In this document: one piece after another, positions 8,992 through 18,749 of the stretch | Numbering within the stretch: the first letter of the stretch is position 1 | How the letters are laid out: each line of letters begins with the position of its first letter | Origin: Pontibacter sp. FD36 | GTDB lineage: Bacteria > Bacteroidota > Bacteroidia > Cytophagales > Hymenobacteraceae | DNA: 64,000 nucleotides | Direction of reading: 5' to 3' | Assembly: GCF_015686655.1 (NCBI RefSeq) | Contig: NZ_JADPMP010000002.1 | Coordinates: 310,001-374,000 of the forward strand | Notes under the pieces: generated by a model | Database searches by the model: none | What the model was told of the DNA's origin: nothing | What the model saw: only the letters and a program-made list of their open reading frames with translations | Position numbers and translations under genes: made by a program

Positions 8992-9006
8992 AGAGCGGAG
9001 AATCGT

Positions 9007-11451
9007 TTGAGAACACGATATTATATATTCGGGCTGGTAATTACAATTTTAAGTTTCACCGCCTGCGTGCCGACCAAAAATCTGGGCGAGAACGAGCAGC
9101 TCTTGTTAGGTATAGAACCTAAAGGGATCGAACACGTCAGCCAGACTGATATAGAGGCGGTTTACCAACAGCGCCCTAACCGGACTTTCCTTGGCTCTAC
9201 GCCTTATCTGGCCATCTACAACTTCGGGAAGCGATTTTACAGTCCGGCCCGCATCGACGAGCGCATTGAAAAGCTACGTAGAAAACGCGCAGAGAAAACA
9301 GCCCAAGCCGATGACTCCACGAAGGTGCGCCGAATCCAGGACCGTTTTGACCGCCGCATTGCCCGCCAACGTGATCGTAAAGAAAAGGGTAATCTGCTCA
9401 TGCAAATAGGTGAACCTCCTGCCATCTATGACTCCCTGCTGATGGAGCGCACCATGGACCAGGTGGATATTTACATGAATACTAAAGGTTTTTTTAATCA
9501 TGAAGCGGACTACGAAAAACAGGTAAAAGGCAAAAAGGTATACATTACGATCAACATCGCTGAAAATGAGCCTTACCGCTACAGTGCGCTCAACTACACT
9601 ATACCCGATGACTCTCTGCTCCAGATTGTGAAGCGATACGAGGACAGGTCGCTACTTAAGGTAGGTGATGTGTATGATGAGCAGTTGCTCACACAAGAGC
9701 GGGATCGCCTGCATGAGATGATTCGCCACAACGGATATTTTGACTTTTCACGTGCGTATATAATATTTGAACCGGATACCAGCTATGGGGGGAACACGGT
9801 GCGATTGCATACCATTATTCAGAATCCGGAGAATGGCACGCGCCACAAAGCTTATACTATTCAGAACGTGTACTTTAAGACCGATGCGGACCGGTTTGGT
9901 TTGGCGCGCGACACGCTGGAATATAACAATGTAAAATACCTGGCATACGACCACAAGTACTCTTTTAACATACTTGACAATAAAGTTTCGGTATACCCTG
10001 GTCAGCGGTATAGCCAGTTCAGGACATCCCTTACACAGCGGCGACTGACCGAGATGGATGTGTTTCAGTTTACCAATGTAAGCTACAACAAAATCACAGA
10101 TGCGACCGACTCAACAGCTGGTAACCAGTTGAATGCCTTCATTAATGCCCTCCCCTCCAAGAAATTTCAGGAAACGGCTGAATTGGGTATGAACTTTACT
10201 GAGCGCAGACCGGGTCCTTTTTCCAGCATCCGACTGAAGACACGCAATGTTTTCGGAGGTGCCGAAAACCTGGAATTCGGTATCCGTGGTGGTTTAGAAG
10301 GACAGTTTAGTATTGCAACTGACGAAACGGTCATGATACGGGAGTTTGGTGGTGATGCTGCGCTTACCTTCCCATTGTTTATACTCCCTTTCGGAGGTAA
10401 GAATATATTGCAGGACTTCAATCCCAGGACCAGATTGTATACAGGCTATACCAATGTAAATCGTGCTGAGTTCCAGAGAAGCATTTACGAAGCCTCTCTT
10501 GACTACATCTGGTACAAATATCCGCGACCGCTTCAGACACCAACTGTGCAGTATGTGTTTTCACCGGTCAATATCAATATTATTCAGGTTAATCGTATTG
10601 ATCCCACTTTTGATGAAGACCTGCGAGAATTGAGTCAGCTCAGCCGCTCTTTTGTGGAGAGTTTCAAAAGCGGATTTATTTCTTTTGTTGGCTTTAACCT
10701 GATTTACAATACAAACGACTTTCTGCAGTCGCGTAATGCCCGCTACATGCGTGTGCTTACTGAGGTGGGCGGGCTTACAGCCAAACTGGGTGTTTTGCCT
10801 GAAACAGGTAATCTGAGGCAGTTCCAATATGCCAAATTAAACACCGATTACCGGCGCTATTTGCCACTGGGAGGACAGCGCTTTTTTGTTTATCGTGTAA
10901 ATGCTGGTGTAGGCGGTCCCCTATTTGGTACTAATGCCCTCCCCTATGATAAATACTTTTTTGCCGGTGGTGCTTCAAGTGTGCGTGCCTGGCAGGCCCG
11001 TCGTCTAGGTCCTGGCTCCTATCGGCGAGTGATTACAGAAACTGAGAATGGAGAGGAGACTGATAGAAGATTCATTGCCGAACAGCCCGGTGAAGTATTA
11101 CTTGAAGCCAGTGCTGAGTACCGTTTTAATATGGTCGGCTTCTTAAACGGTGCTGTATTCGTTGATGCTGGTAACGTGTGGATGCTTAAGCCAGATAACC
11201 GTCCGGGGTCTGAGTTTCAATATAATCGCTTTTATAAAGAGCTGGCGGTAGGTACTGGCTTTGGCCTGAGACTAAACTTCTCAGTTGTGATTCTTCGATT
11301 TGACTTTGCCACACAGGTATACGATCCGGCCGGAGACCTCAACGGCAACAAGTTTGTCATCCGTGATTTCCGCTTCTCCGACTTTTTCCGCCAGGTTGAT
11401 CCTGCTAATCGAAGAACTAACCTCAATATAGGCATTGGTTATCCATTCTAA
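9007..11451 (+). CDS. BamA/TamA-like (Omp85) outer-membrane lipoprotein
   Basis: An 814-residue surface-antigen (D15/Omp85) protein. From the TTG at 9007 it begins with a lipoprotein signal ending LSFTAC. Periplasmic POTRA-like segments follow (about 25-400: GNxGYFDFS-like turns, VYITINIAENEPYRY), then a 16-stranded-type barrel to the C-terminus. The barrel includes the DPxF-like strands and an FFAGGASSVRAWQARRLGPG loop, matching the VRGF/Y-type motif of the family, and it ends in IGYPF, a beta-signal with terminal Phe. The frame stays open to 8923, but only the 9007 start gives a signal peptide. Role inferred: insertion of proteins or translocation of material at the outer membrane. The lipid anchor is typical of Bacteroidota TamA-like paralogues rather than of BamA itself. 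Confidence 0.9.
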   Translation: MRTRYYIFGLVITILSFTACVPTKNLGENEQLLLGIEPKGIEHVSQTDIEAVYQQRPNRTFLGSTPYLAIYNFGKRFYSPARIDERIEKLRRKRAEKTAQADDSTKVRRIQDRFDRRIARQRDRKEKGNLLMQIGEPPAIYDSLLMERTMDQVDIYMNTKGFFNHEADYEKQVKGKKVYITINIAENEPYRYSALNYTIPDDSLLQIVKRYEDRSLLKVGDVYDEQLLTQERDRLHEMIRHNGYFDFSRAYIIFEPDTSYGGNTVRLHTIIQNPENGTRHKAYTIQNVYFKTDADRFGLARDTLEYNNVKYLAYDHKYSFNILDNKVSVYPGQRYSQFRTSLTQRRLTEMDVFQFTNVSYNKITDATDSTAGNQLNAFINALPSKKFQETAELGMNFTERRPGPFSSIRLKTRNVFGGAENLEFGIRGGLEGQFSIATDETVMIREFGGDAALTFPLFILPFGGKNILQDFNPRTRLYTGYTNVNRAEFQRSIYEASLDYIWYKYPRPLQTPTVQYVFSPVNINIIQVNRIDPTFDEDLRELSQLSRSFVESFKSGFISFVGFNLIYNTNDFLQSRNARYMRVLTEVGGLTAKLGVLPETGNLRQFQYAKLNTDYRRYLPLGGQRFFVYRVNAGVGGPLFGTNALPYDKYFFAGGASSVRAWQARRLGPGSYRRVITETENGEETDRRFIAEQPGEVLLEASAEYRFNMVGFLNGAVFVDAGNVWMLKPDNRPGSEFQYNRFYKELAVGTGFGLRLNFSVVILRFDFATQVYDPAGDLNGNKFVIRDFRFSDFFRQVDPANRRTNLNIGIGYPF

Positions 11452-11492
11452 AACCTAGCCATTGGCCATTGCTTTTCATGCTAATAGCCTAT

Positions 11493-11533
11493 AAACCAAA
11501 AGCCCCGCCATGATCTGACGGGGCTTTTGGTTT
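11493..11533. terminator. Bidirectional terminator
   Basis: A perfect 15-bp stem (11493-11507 with 11519-11533) around an 11-nt loop, with A-rich and T-rich outer ends. It separates the convergent BamA-like and E1 genes. Confidence 0.9.
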
Positions 11534-11549
11534 ACAGTTATGATTGAGA

Positions 11550-13628
11550 CTAGTAGTTCAGCAACTCTTCCAGAGCCGCCGCAACCTTTTCCGGGTTAGG
11601 AAGCATCATCTTCTCCAACTCCACATTCAAAGGTATAGCTGGCAGATTAGCAGCACCCAGGGTATAGACAGGAGCATCTAGCTGCTGGAAGCATTCTTTA
11701 GAGATGCGACCGGCCAGTGATTCTGCAAAAGAATTCATCAGCGGCTCCTCGGTGAGCACCAGTGCCTTGCCGTGACGACGCACAGAAGCGACTACGGCCT
11801 CAAAGTCCAATGGATTGAGCGTACGCAGGTCCAGGATCTCAACGCTGCCCGGGAATTGTTTAGAAGCTGATTTAGCCCAATAAACGCCCATACCGTAAGT
11901 GATCACCGTCATGGAGTTGCCCATGCGGATCTCTTCGTCTGAGGCGTGCTGCACCACATTGGCCTTGCCAAGCGGCAGGATGTAATTTTCATCCGGCTCT
12001 ACGGTCTTAGCGTCTTCGGTGCCTGCTACTTTAGACCAGTACAGTCCTTTGTGTTCCAGCATCACAACCGGGTTCGGATCCAGGAAAGCAGCTTTCATAA
12101 GGCCTTTCATGTCGGCAGCATTGCTTGGGTATACCACCTTAATGCCACGAATAGTCAGCAAGGTAGATTCAATGCTGCCGGAGTGGTAAGGACCACCTCC
12201 TCCATATGCACCAATCGGCACACGAATCAGCGACTGTACCGGAAACTTGCCCATAGAGAGGTAACAGCTCTTAGATAGTTCTTCCACCAGCTGGTTCATT
12301 CCCGGCCAGATATAGTCGGCAAACTGTATTTCAACAATGGCTTTGGCGCCCACTGCTGACATACCTGCGGTAGATCCGACAATGTAAGCTTCCTGAATCG
12401 GAGTGTTGAATACACGGCTGTCACCGTATTTCTTAGCCAGCAAAGCAGCTTCGCGGAACACACCACCGAGCTCTCCTCCCACGTCCTGCCCGTAAAACAA
12501 AGCTTCCGGGTAATTGCGAAGGATATCATCCACGGCATGAAGGGCAGCGTCCACCATGATGGTTTTATCAGCACCTGATGGGTTGCGCTCACCTTTTTCT
12601 ACTGTTACCGGGGTTGGGGCAAATTCGTGCTGGTCGAAGGTATTAGGATCAGGTACGGGAGCGTCCAGTGCACGCTGGTAATCAGCAGCCACAGCCTTTT
12701 GAGCTTCCTGTTCAAGCCACTGAACTTCTTCAGACGTAACATCTGCATCCAGCAGCGCCTGACGCAGCTTCGGAATCGGGTCGTTGATGCTATGTTCCTG
12801 CAGGTTATTGCCACGGTACCACTCGCGGCGCACACCGGAGGTATGGTGACCCAGCAGAGGTACTTTAGCGTGAACCAGTATCGGTTTACGCACTTCGCGG
12901 GCATACTCAAATGCCACCCGCATGCCTTCATAGGACTCTGCAAAGTCAGAACCATTCACGCGCAGGCGTTCCATCCCTTTGAAACCGGCTGCATACTCGT
13001 AGGCATCCATAGCACGCATTTCCTTGCCTGTGGCCGAAATACCCCAGTCGTTGTCCTGCACCAGGTATACGATTGGCAGATTCTTGAGTACCGCCATCTG
13101 GAAAGCCTCGGCCACTTCTCCCTCCGTCACAGAGCCATCTCCCAGTGAGCACAGCACTACTGGCTTCTCCTCACTATTCGTCAGTCCCTGCGATTCGAAA
13201 TAGGCAATGGCGTGTGCCATACCGGTGGCAGGTATAGCCTGCATGCCAGTGGCAGAGCTTTGGTGTGGAATGGTCGGGAAGCCTTCGCGACGCAGCGAAG
13301 GGTGTCCGTAGTAGGTGCGGCCACCTGAGAACGGGTCACCGGCTTTGGCCATCAGCTGCAACATGAGCTCGTAAGGCTGCATGCCTATACCTAACAGCAC
13401 TGAATCATCGCGATAGTAGAGCGAAGCGTAGTCGTAGGGCTTCAGTTGAAAGGCCGTGGCCAATTGTATGGCTTCGTGACCGCGGGATGTGCTGTGCACA
13501 TACTTACTGCAAATGGCCTTGTTTTCTTCGTAGGTGTCTGCCATTGTCTTGGCAGTTATCATCAGTCGGTAAGCTTTTTTAAGAATGCCCGTGTCAATCT
13601 TAAATGCCTCCATCAGTTCTTTTGACAT
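11550..13628 (-). CDS. Fused 2-oxoacid dehydrogenase E1 alpha-beta subunit
   Basis: Thiamine-diphosphate-dependent decarboxylase of a 2-oxoacid dehydrogenase complex, in one 692-residue chain. Residues 1-340 are the alpha part: SRGHEAIQLATAFQL, the YYRDDSVLLGIGM segment, and the ThDP/Mg motif GDG (residue 163) through NDWGIS. Residues about 355-692 are the beta part (AALHAVDDILRNYPEALFYGQDVGGELGGVFREA; EIQFADYIWPGMNQLVEE; ending in the transketolase C-terminal domain, VLTEEP). Branched-chain 2-oxoacids are the likeliest substrate because this alpha-beta fusion in Bacteroidota groups with the BkdA-type enzymes, but pyruvate is not excluded. No E2 or E3 gene is nearby. Confidence 0.93.
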   Translation of the reverse strand: MSKELMEAFKIDTGILKKAYRLMITAKTMADTYEENKAICSKYVHSTSRGHEAIQLATAFQLKPYDYASLYYRDDSVLLGIGMQPYELMLQLMAKAGDPFSGGRTYYGHPSLRREGFPTIPHQSSATGMQAIPATGMAHAIAYFESQGLTNSEEKPVVLCSLGDGSVTEGEVAEAFQMAVLKNLPIVYLVQDNDWGISATGKEMRAMDAYEYAAGFKGMERLRVNGSDFAESYEGMRVAFEYAREVRKPILVHAKVPLLGHHTSGVRREWYRGNNLQEHSINDPIPKLRQALLDADVTSEEVQWLEQEAQKAVAADYQRALDAPVPDPNTFDQHEFAPTPVTVEKGERNPSGADKTIMVDAALHAVDDILRNYPEALFYGQDVGGELGGVFREAALLAKKYGDSRVFNTPIQEAYIVGSTAGMSAVGAKAIVEIQFADYIWPGMNQLVEELSKSCYLSMGKFPVQSLIRVPIGAYGGGGPYHSGSIESTLLTIRGIKVVYPSNAADMKGLMKAAFLDPNPVVMLEHKGLYWSKVAGTEDAKTVEPDENYILPLGKANVVQHASDEEIRMGNSMTVITYGMGVYWAKSASKQFPGSVEILDLRTLNPLDFEAVVASVRRHGKALVLTEEPLMNSFAESLAGRISKECFQQLDAPVYTLGAANLPAIPLNVELEKMMLPNPEKVAAALEELLNY

Positions 13629-13835
13629 AGGTTGCGCGTAGTTGTTGCCCGAAGTTAAGGAAAAATGTGCTTTTTCTGAAATCCTTACGAATGTTCGGTA
13701 GAGCGGGGTTTATTTGGTAATTTTACGGTTTCCGGACAAAAAGACCTGGTGTCAAAGGACATAGGACTTTAGCCCTCTGTTCCGGAATTTTGTGTTTTTT
13801 GTCAGATGACACATTAACGAAGTAATAAAGATAAT

Positions 13836-14735
13836 ATGTTCAGAGAAGAAGTTGAAGCTTTTATGCGCCAGTTCCAGCTGGATCTGGTGCGCGACCTTGA
13901 AAACTGTGATGGCGGTGCTACTTTCCAGAAAGATGAGTGGCAGCACGAACAGGGCGGTGGCGGCATTTCCCGTATCATTGAAAACGGGAACGTGCTCGAG
14001 AAAGGCGGCGTCAACTTCTCTGCTGTGCAGGGCGAACTCTCTCCTCAATTCCTTAAAATGCTGCAGATGCCTGATCCGAAATTCTTCGCGACGGGGGTTT
14101 CGGTGGTGATGCACCCGCACAGCCCGATGGTGCCGATCACCCACATGAACGTGCGCTATTTTGAGGCGGGTAACGGTACAGCCTGGTTTGGCGGCGGCAT
14201 TGACCTCACACCTATTTATGTGGATGTGAAGCAGGCAAGGGAGTTCCATGAGGCCATGAAAGCCGTATGTGACAAACACCACCCCTCCTATTATCCGGAG
14301 TTCAAGAAATGGGCCGATGATTACTTTTACAACGAACACCGTCAGGAGACTCGCGGCGTAGGCGGTATTTTCTTTGACCGTCTGATGGCTACTGATGAGA
14401 TCAGCCTGGAGCAACGCTTTGCTTTTGTTCGTGACGTGGCCTATGCATTTGCACCATTCTATACGAAGATCGTTAACGAAAACCGCAATCTACCTTATAC
14501 TGAGCGTGAGAAACAATGGCAACTGATCCGCAGAGGCCGCTACGTGGAGTTCAATCTCGTGTACGACCGTGGCACCAAGTTCGGACTGGCCACCAACGGT
14601 CGCATTGAGTCTATCCTGATGAGTCTGCCGCTCCATGCCTCCTGGGTATATAATCACAAGCCGGAACCGGGCGGACCTGAAGAAAAGACGCTGGGTTATC
14701 TTAAAAAGGACATTGACTGGATCAACATAGCCTAA
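13836..14735 (+). CDS. hemF: Oxygen-dependent coproporphyrinogen III oxidase
   Basis: Catalyses the oxygen-dependent double decarboxylation of coproporphyrinogen III to protoporphyrinogen IX in haem synthesis (EC 1.3.3.3). The 299-residue protein has the usual length. It shows the conserved EQGGGGISRIIENG stretch (about 47-60), the THMNVRYFEA and WFGGGIDLTPIY signatures (about 100-127), and the C-terminal YVEFNLVYDRGTKFGL and PLHASW motifs. It is cytosolic and acts as a homodimer. The PAP2 gene starts two bases after its stop, so the two probably share an mRNA. It supplies haem to the cbb3 oxidase as well as other cytochromes. The 13629-13835 upstream gap shows no clear promoter box. Confidence 0.97.
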   Translation: MFREEVEAFMRQFQLDLVRDLENCDGGATFQKDEWQHEQGGGGISRIIENGNVLEKGGVNFSAVQGELSPQFLKMLQMPDPKFFATGVSVVMHPHSPMVPITHMNVRYFEAGNGTAWFGGGIDLTPIYVDVKQAREFHEAMKAVCDKHHPSYYPEFKKWADDYFYNEHRQETRGVGGIFFDRLMATDEISLEQRFAFVRDVAYAFAPFYTKIVNENRNLPYTEREKQWQLIRRGRYVEFNLVYDRGTKFGLATNGRIESILMSLPLHASWVYNHKPEPGGPEEKTLGYLKKDIDWINIA

Positions 14736-14737
14736 GC

Positions 14738-15325
14738 ATGCTGGAGCAACTGGAGAAGCTGGACCAAGAGCTGTTTCTATACCTGAATGAGCAGCATAGC
14801 CCTTTCTGGGACAATGTTATGGTCACGGTTTCAGATAAATACTTCTGGATCCCCTTTTACCTCTTACTGATCGGCTACATCGTCTGGCGCTATAGGCTAC
14901 AGAGTATCCCGATGCTGTTGATGGCTGTGGCAGGTATAGGACTGGCCGATTATGTGGCTTCCGGCATTTTTAAACCTTATTTTGCGCGTCTGCGGCCCTG
15001 CCACGATCCAGAAATATCGGCCATGGTAAACCTGGTGCGCGGCTGCGGCGGTCAGTTTGGCTTCCTCTCCTCCCACGCTTCCACGGGTTTTGCGCTGGCG
15101 GTGTTCTTTAACCTGATTCTATCGGATCGCTATCTGCTTTTCAAAGTCTTTCTGGTGATGTGGGCGGTAGTGGTGTCATATAGCCGGATCTACCTGGGTG
15201 TGCACTATCCCGGCGATACGCTGGGAGGCGCTCTGGTGGGCACGGGTACGGCGATGTTAGCCGTGGTGGGCTATCGTTTTTGGCTGCGAAAATATACCCG
15301 CTTTCAGCATAAACCTTTGGCATGA
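14738..15325 (+). CDS. PAP2-family membrane phosphatase
   Basis: A 195-residue integral membrane phosphatase with about five spans. The three PAP2 motifs are present: KPYFARLRP (about 85-93), the FLSSHAS block with the catalytic His (about 108-116), and SRIYLGVHYPGDTLGG (about 148-163). Likely substrates are undecaprenyl pyrophosphate or phosphatidyl phosphates at the periplasmic face, hence a possible role in cell-wall lipid carrier recycling. The start is two bases after the hemF stop. Confidence 0.93.
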   Translation: MLEQLEKLDQELFLYLNEQHSPFWDNVMVTVSDKYFWIPFYLLLIGYIVWRYRLQSIPMLLMAVAGIGLADYVASGIFKPYFARLRPCHDPEISAMVNLVRGCGGQFGFLSSHASTGFALAVFFNLILSDRYLLFKVFLVMWAVVVSYSRIYLGVHYPGDTLGGALVGTGTAMLAVVGYRFWLRKYTRFQHKPLA

Positions 15326-15368
15326 TCCGCTGTTTCTGACGTATTGTTAGAAGAGCTGATTTCCGGAC

Positions 15369-17741
15369 TTGCAACTACGACACTTTTTATACCTGCTTCT
15401 GCCGCTTTTACTCCTGCCTCTGCTGCCTGCATGGGCTCAGGACAGTTTTGTGCTAAGCGGCCGCGTGCTCGACGCCCGTACAGATGAGCCCCTGGCCGGT
15501 GCTTCCATTAGTCTGAAAGAGCGCCCTTCTATCGGCACGGTCTCGGAACCGGATAGCAGGTATAGCCTAAGTGCCCCGGCAGGCAGCTATACCTTGGTTA
15601 TCCGTTACATTGGCTACAACAACCAGGAAGTATCACTGCAGCTGTTCCGTAACGAAACACTTGTCATCCGCTTAGAGCAGGCCAGCTACAACACCCGTGA
15701 GGTGGAGGTGATCGGGACCCGCATCAAGCCGATTACCCAGACCGCTAGGATGGGTGAACTGGATATACCGATGACTTCGGTGAAAACGCTTCCAGTGCTG
15801 TTCGGAGAGACTGACATCATGAAAACCGTGCAGCTGATGCCGGGGGTGCAGTCGGGAGGCGAAGGCAACACGGGTTTTTATGTGCGGGGCGGTGGTGCGG
15901 ACCAGAATCTCGTGCAGCTCGATCAGGCGGTGGTTTACAACCCGGGACATTTGCTTAATTTCTTCTCCGTTTTCAACAGCGACGCCATCAGCAATGCAAC
16001 CCTGATCAAAGGCAACATGCCAGCCAGGTATGGCGGGCGTCTGTCGTCGGTGCTGGATGTGGAGCTGCGTGAAGGTAGCAAAGATAGTCTGCAAGCCGAA
16101 GGCGGCATTGGCCTGATCGCTTCCCGGCTGACGGTGCAGGGCCCACTGGTCAAAGACAAGGCCTCGTTCATTTTCTCTGCCCGCCGCACCTATGTGGATG
16201 TGTTGTTCGGGCCATTTCTGCGAAACACCGAACAAGGTGGGGTGCCCTATTATTTTTATGATTTCAACGGCAAGCTCTCCTATACCTTGTCACCGAAGGA
16301 CAAGCTATACCTGAGCGGCTATTATGGCAAGGACGTGGGATCGCTTACGCTTTCTTCAGGTCGCTTTGTGGCCGATTTCCAGTGGGGAAACGCTGCCGCC
16401 ACTGCCCGCTGGAACCATCAGTTTTCAGATAAGCACTTCGTGGATGTGACAGGCACACTGAGCGACTATGCCTTTGATTTCAATTGGGATTTTGGTGACA
16501 TTACAACATCCGTTGAGACCGGGGTGCGGGATTATACCCTCAAAACCGACTTTGTCTATGCTCCTTCCGTGCGCCATGAGTTGCAGTACGGCCTGCACTA
16601 CACCCACCATACCCTGCGCCCCCGTACCGGAAGCGCCGAAACGGCCGAAGGAGATGTGTTCTCTACCGACCGGATCCTTTCCAAAACGGCTCATGAAGCG
16701 GCAGTCTACCTATCCGATGACTGGAACGTGACGGACCGGCTCTTGCTGAGCTTAGGTATACGGGGTAGTTACTTTGCACAGATGGGGCCTTTTACTTTCT
16801 ATACCTTTGATCAGAACGAACGACCCGTTGATTCGGTCGCATACGCAGCGGGAGAACGGGTGAAAACGTTTCAGGCCCTGGAGCCTCGGGTGTCGTTGCG
16901 CTACAGCTTAGGGGCTGATGCTTCTGTTAAAGCTAGTTATGCCCGTTCGGCACAGTACCTGCACCTCGTTTCCAATGCCTATACTACCCTGCCACTGGAC
17001 GTATGGGTGCCGAGTTCGGCGATAGTGGAACCGCAGCGAGCCACGCAGTATGCAGTGGGCTACTTCCAGAGTTTCCGTCAAAATATGTATGAAGGGTCTG
17101 TGGAACTCTATTATAAGACCATGGAAAACCAACTGGAGTTCCGTGAGGGTTTCGTGGCGGGACCCAGTAACCGTGATCTGGAGTATGAGTTTGTGCGTGG
17201 AAGCGGCGAATCTTATGGAGCAGAGTTTTTCCTGCGACGGAATTACGGTGATTTGCAAGGCTGGCTGGGCTATACCTTGTCCTGGACCGATCGCACCTTC
17301 CCAGCTATCAATCAGGGCCGTACCTTCCCTGCCCGTTTCGACCGGCGGCATGACCTCTCTCTAGTGGCCACCTATAAGTACAATCCCCGCTGGACATTTG
17401 GGGGCAGCTTTGTCTACGGCACCGGACAGGCTACTACCATGCCCGAGCGGCGCTATCTGATTGAGGGAACGGTTAATTACCAGTACGGGGACCGCAACGG
17501 ATTCCGGATGGAGCCTTTCCACCGATTGGACCTTTCGGCTACGCTGGAAGGGAAGGCGAAGCGCCGGTTGCAGTCGAGCTGGACCTTTGCGATCTACAAT
17601 GTGTATGGCCGCCGCAATCCCTTCCTGTACTTTATTGATAGCGAAGGGGCGCCTTACAGTACAGAGACCCGGGTGCAGGCAAAAAAAGTCTCACTGATTC
17701 CTATTCCGCTGCCATCAGCCACCTGGAATTTTAAATGGTAA
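15369..17741 (+). CDS. TonB-dependent outer-membrane receptor with carboxypeptidase-like N-domain
   Basis: A 790-residue receptor for energised uptake across the outer membrane. From a TTG start it has a Leu-rich signal peptide (MQLRHFLYLLLPL to LPAWAQ). A carboxypeptidase-regulatory-like domain (about 25-105, SGRVLDARTDEPLAGASISL) and a plug domain (about 120-225, LPVLFGETDIMKTVQLMPG, then GFYVRGGGADQNLVQLD) follow. The 22-strand-type barrel runs to the C-terminus, ending TWNFKW. It is not SusC-like (no SusC/RagA signature). The DUF4249 gene follows four bases later, a pairing common in Cytophagales, so the two probably form one uptake or surface system. The substrate is unknown. There is no neighbouring FecI/FecR pair. 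Confidence 0.93.
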   Translation: MQLRHFLYLLLPLLLLPLLPAWAQDSFVLSGRVLDARTDEPLAGASISLKERPSIGTVSEPDSRYSLSAPAGSYTLVIRYIGYNNQEVSLQLFRNETLVIRLEQASYNTREVEVIGTRIKPITQTARMGELDIPMTSVKTLPVLFGETDIMKTVQLMPGVQSGGEGNTGFYVRGGGADQNLVQLDQAVVYNPGHLLNFFSVFNSDAISNATLIKGNMPARYGGRLSSVLDVELREGSKDSLQAEGGIGLIASRLTVQGPLVKDKASFIFSARRTYVDVLFGPFLRNTEQGGVPYYFYDFNGKLSYTLSPKDKLYLSGYYGKDVGSLTLSSGRFVADFQWGNAAATARWNHQFSDKHFVDVTGTLSDYAFDFNWDFGDITTSVETGVRDYTLKTDFVYAPSVRHELQYGLHYTHHTLRPRTGSAETAEGDVFSTDRILSKTAHEAAVYLSDDWNVTDRLLLSLGIRGSYFAQMGPFTFYTFDQNERPVDSVAYAAGERVKTFQALEPRVSLRYSLGADASVKASYARSAQYLHLVSNAYTTLPLDVWVPSSAIVEPQRATQYAVGYFQSFRQNMYEGSVELYYKTMENQLEFREGFVAGPSNRDLEYEFVRGSGESYGAEFFLRRNYGDLQGWLGYTLSWTDRTFPAINQGRTFPARFDRRHDLSLVATYKYNPRWTFGGSFVYGTGQATTMPERRYLIEGTVNYQYGDRNGFRMEPFHRLDLSATLEGKAKRRLQSSWTFAIYNVYGRRNPFLYFIDSEGAPYSTETRVQAKKVSLIPIPLPSATWNFKW

Positions 17742-17745
17742 TGCT

Positions 17746-18678
17746 ATGCGATTCAGAAATCTCCTCTTACTTGTCCTGATCACCTTCCTGCTTTCCTGCG
17801 AAGAAAGTCTGACAATCGACATACCTGCCGGGCAGGAGCAACTGGTAGTAGAAGGGCATATTGAACAGGATGCACCGCCTGTGGTGGTGCTCACGCGCAG
17901 TATGCCGGTGTTTGCTGGCTCCTCTCCCGCTGATATCGAAGCCAGTTTCGTGCATGGGGCGCAGGTGGAGGTGAGTTCGGGCGGGCGCAGCTATACCTTG
18001 AAAGAAGTGCCAGCCGCTGCTTTTTGGCCTGAGCTGCGGCGGGTGGTATCAGAGCAGTATGCTATACCTGAGAATCAGCTCACGAGTGGCAGTAGCTTTA
18101 TCTTCTATGTCTATACCTCTGATGAGTTGCGGGGCGAAACCGGCATGAGCTATCAGTTGCGGATCAGTCACGAAGGACGGGTACTGACCTCCACTACGAC
18201 CATACCCCATCTCAACCCACTGCAGGAGCTCTTTCTGCAGCCTCACCCCGACCCAAGTCAGGACAGCTTATTCACTCTCTTTTACCGCTACCGCGACCCG
18301 GACACCCTGGGAAACAGCGTACGCTACTTTACTAAGCGCAACAGCGAACCCTTCTACCCCGGCTACTTTACCTCTGTTTTCAATGACGAACTGATCAATG
18401 GGGTGCAGAACCTGAGTTTCCCGCTTGACCGGGGGGAGCCCCGTGGCCGGGAGGTTGATCTGGACACTTACAGTTATTTCGGGAAAGGCGATACGATCCT
18501 AGTGCGTTGGGCTGCGATCGATCTGGCTCACTACCGCTTTTGGTATACCTTAGAAAATGAGCGTAACAACAATGGCAGTCCCATTGGCTCCCCCAATACC
18601 ACCCGATCAAACATCAACGGCGGATTGGGCGTTTGGGGCGGTTATGGGGTGACGTACCACCAGATTGTGGTAAAGTGA
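17746..18678 (+). CDS. DUF4249 lipoprotein, partner of the TonB receptor
   Basis: A 310-residue lipoprotein (signal MRFRNLLLLVLITFLLSC with the lipid-modified Cys near 18). The body opens with the DUF4249 pattern: LTIDIP, then QLVVEGHIEQDAPPVVVLTRS, and a beta-rich Ig-like fold; the C-terminus has the GVWGGYG motif typical of the family. It lies directly downstream of the TonB-dependent receptor, suggesting a surface-exposed or periplasmic accessory part of the same receptor. The family has no known activity. Confidence 0.9.
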   Translation: MRFRNLLLLVLITFLLSCEESLTIDIPAGQEQLVVEGHIEQDAPPVVVLTRSMPVFAGSSPADIEASFVHGAQVEVSSGGRSYTLKEVPAAAFWPELRRVVSEQYAIPENQLTSGSSFIFYVYTSDELRGETGMSYQLRISHEGRVLTSTTTIPHLNPLQELFLQPHPDPSQDSLFTLFYRYRDPDTLGNSVRYFTKRNSEPFYPGYFTSVFNDELINGVQNLSFPLDRGEPRGREVDLDTYSYFGKGDTILVRWAAIDLAHYRFWYTLENERNNNGSPIGSPNTTRSNINGGLGVWGGYGVTYHQIVVK

Positions 18679-18749
18679 TGACTGAGGCTTTGCTTTAGTG
18701 ACCCTGCCCAAAAATTTGCAGGATTATATTCCCATTCACTCAATCAAAA

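Noticed and set aside
13752..14414. Long open frame opposite hemF on the minus strand (220 residues)
   Set aside because: It mirrors the hemF codons, has no recognisable motifs, and its composition (His/Arg/Val-rich) is typical of antisense shadows.
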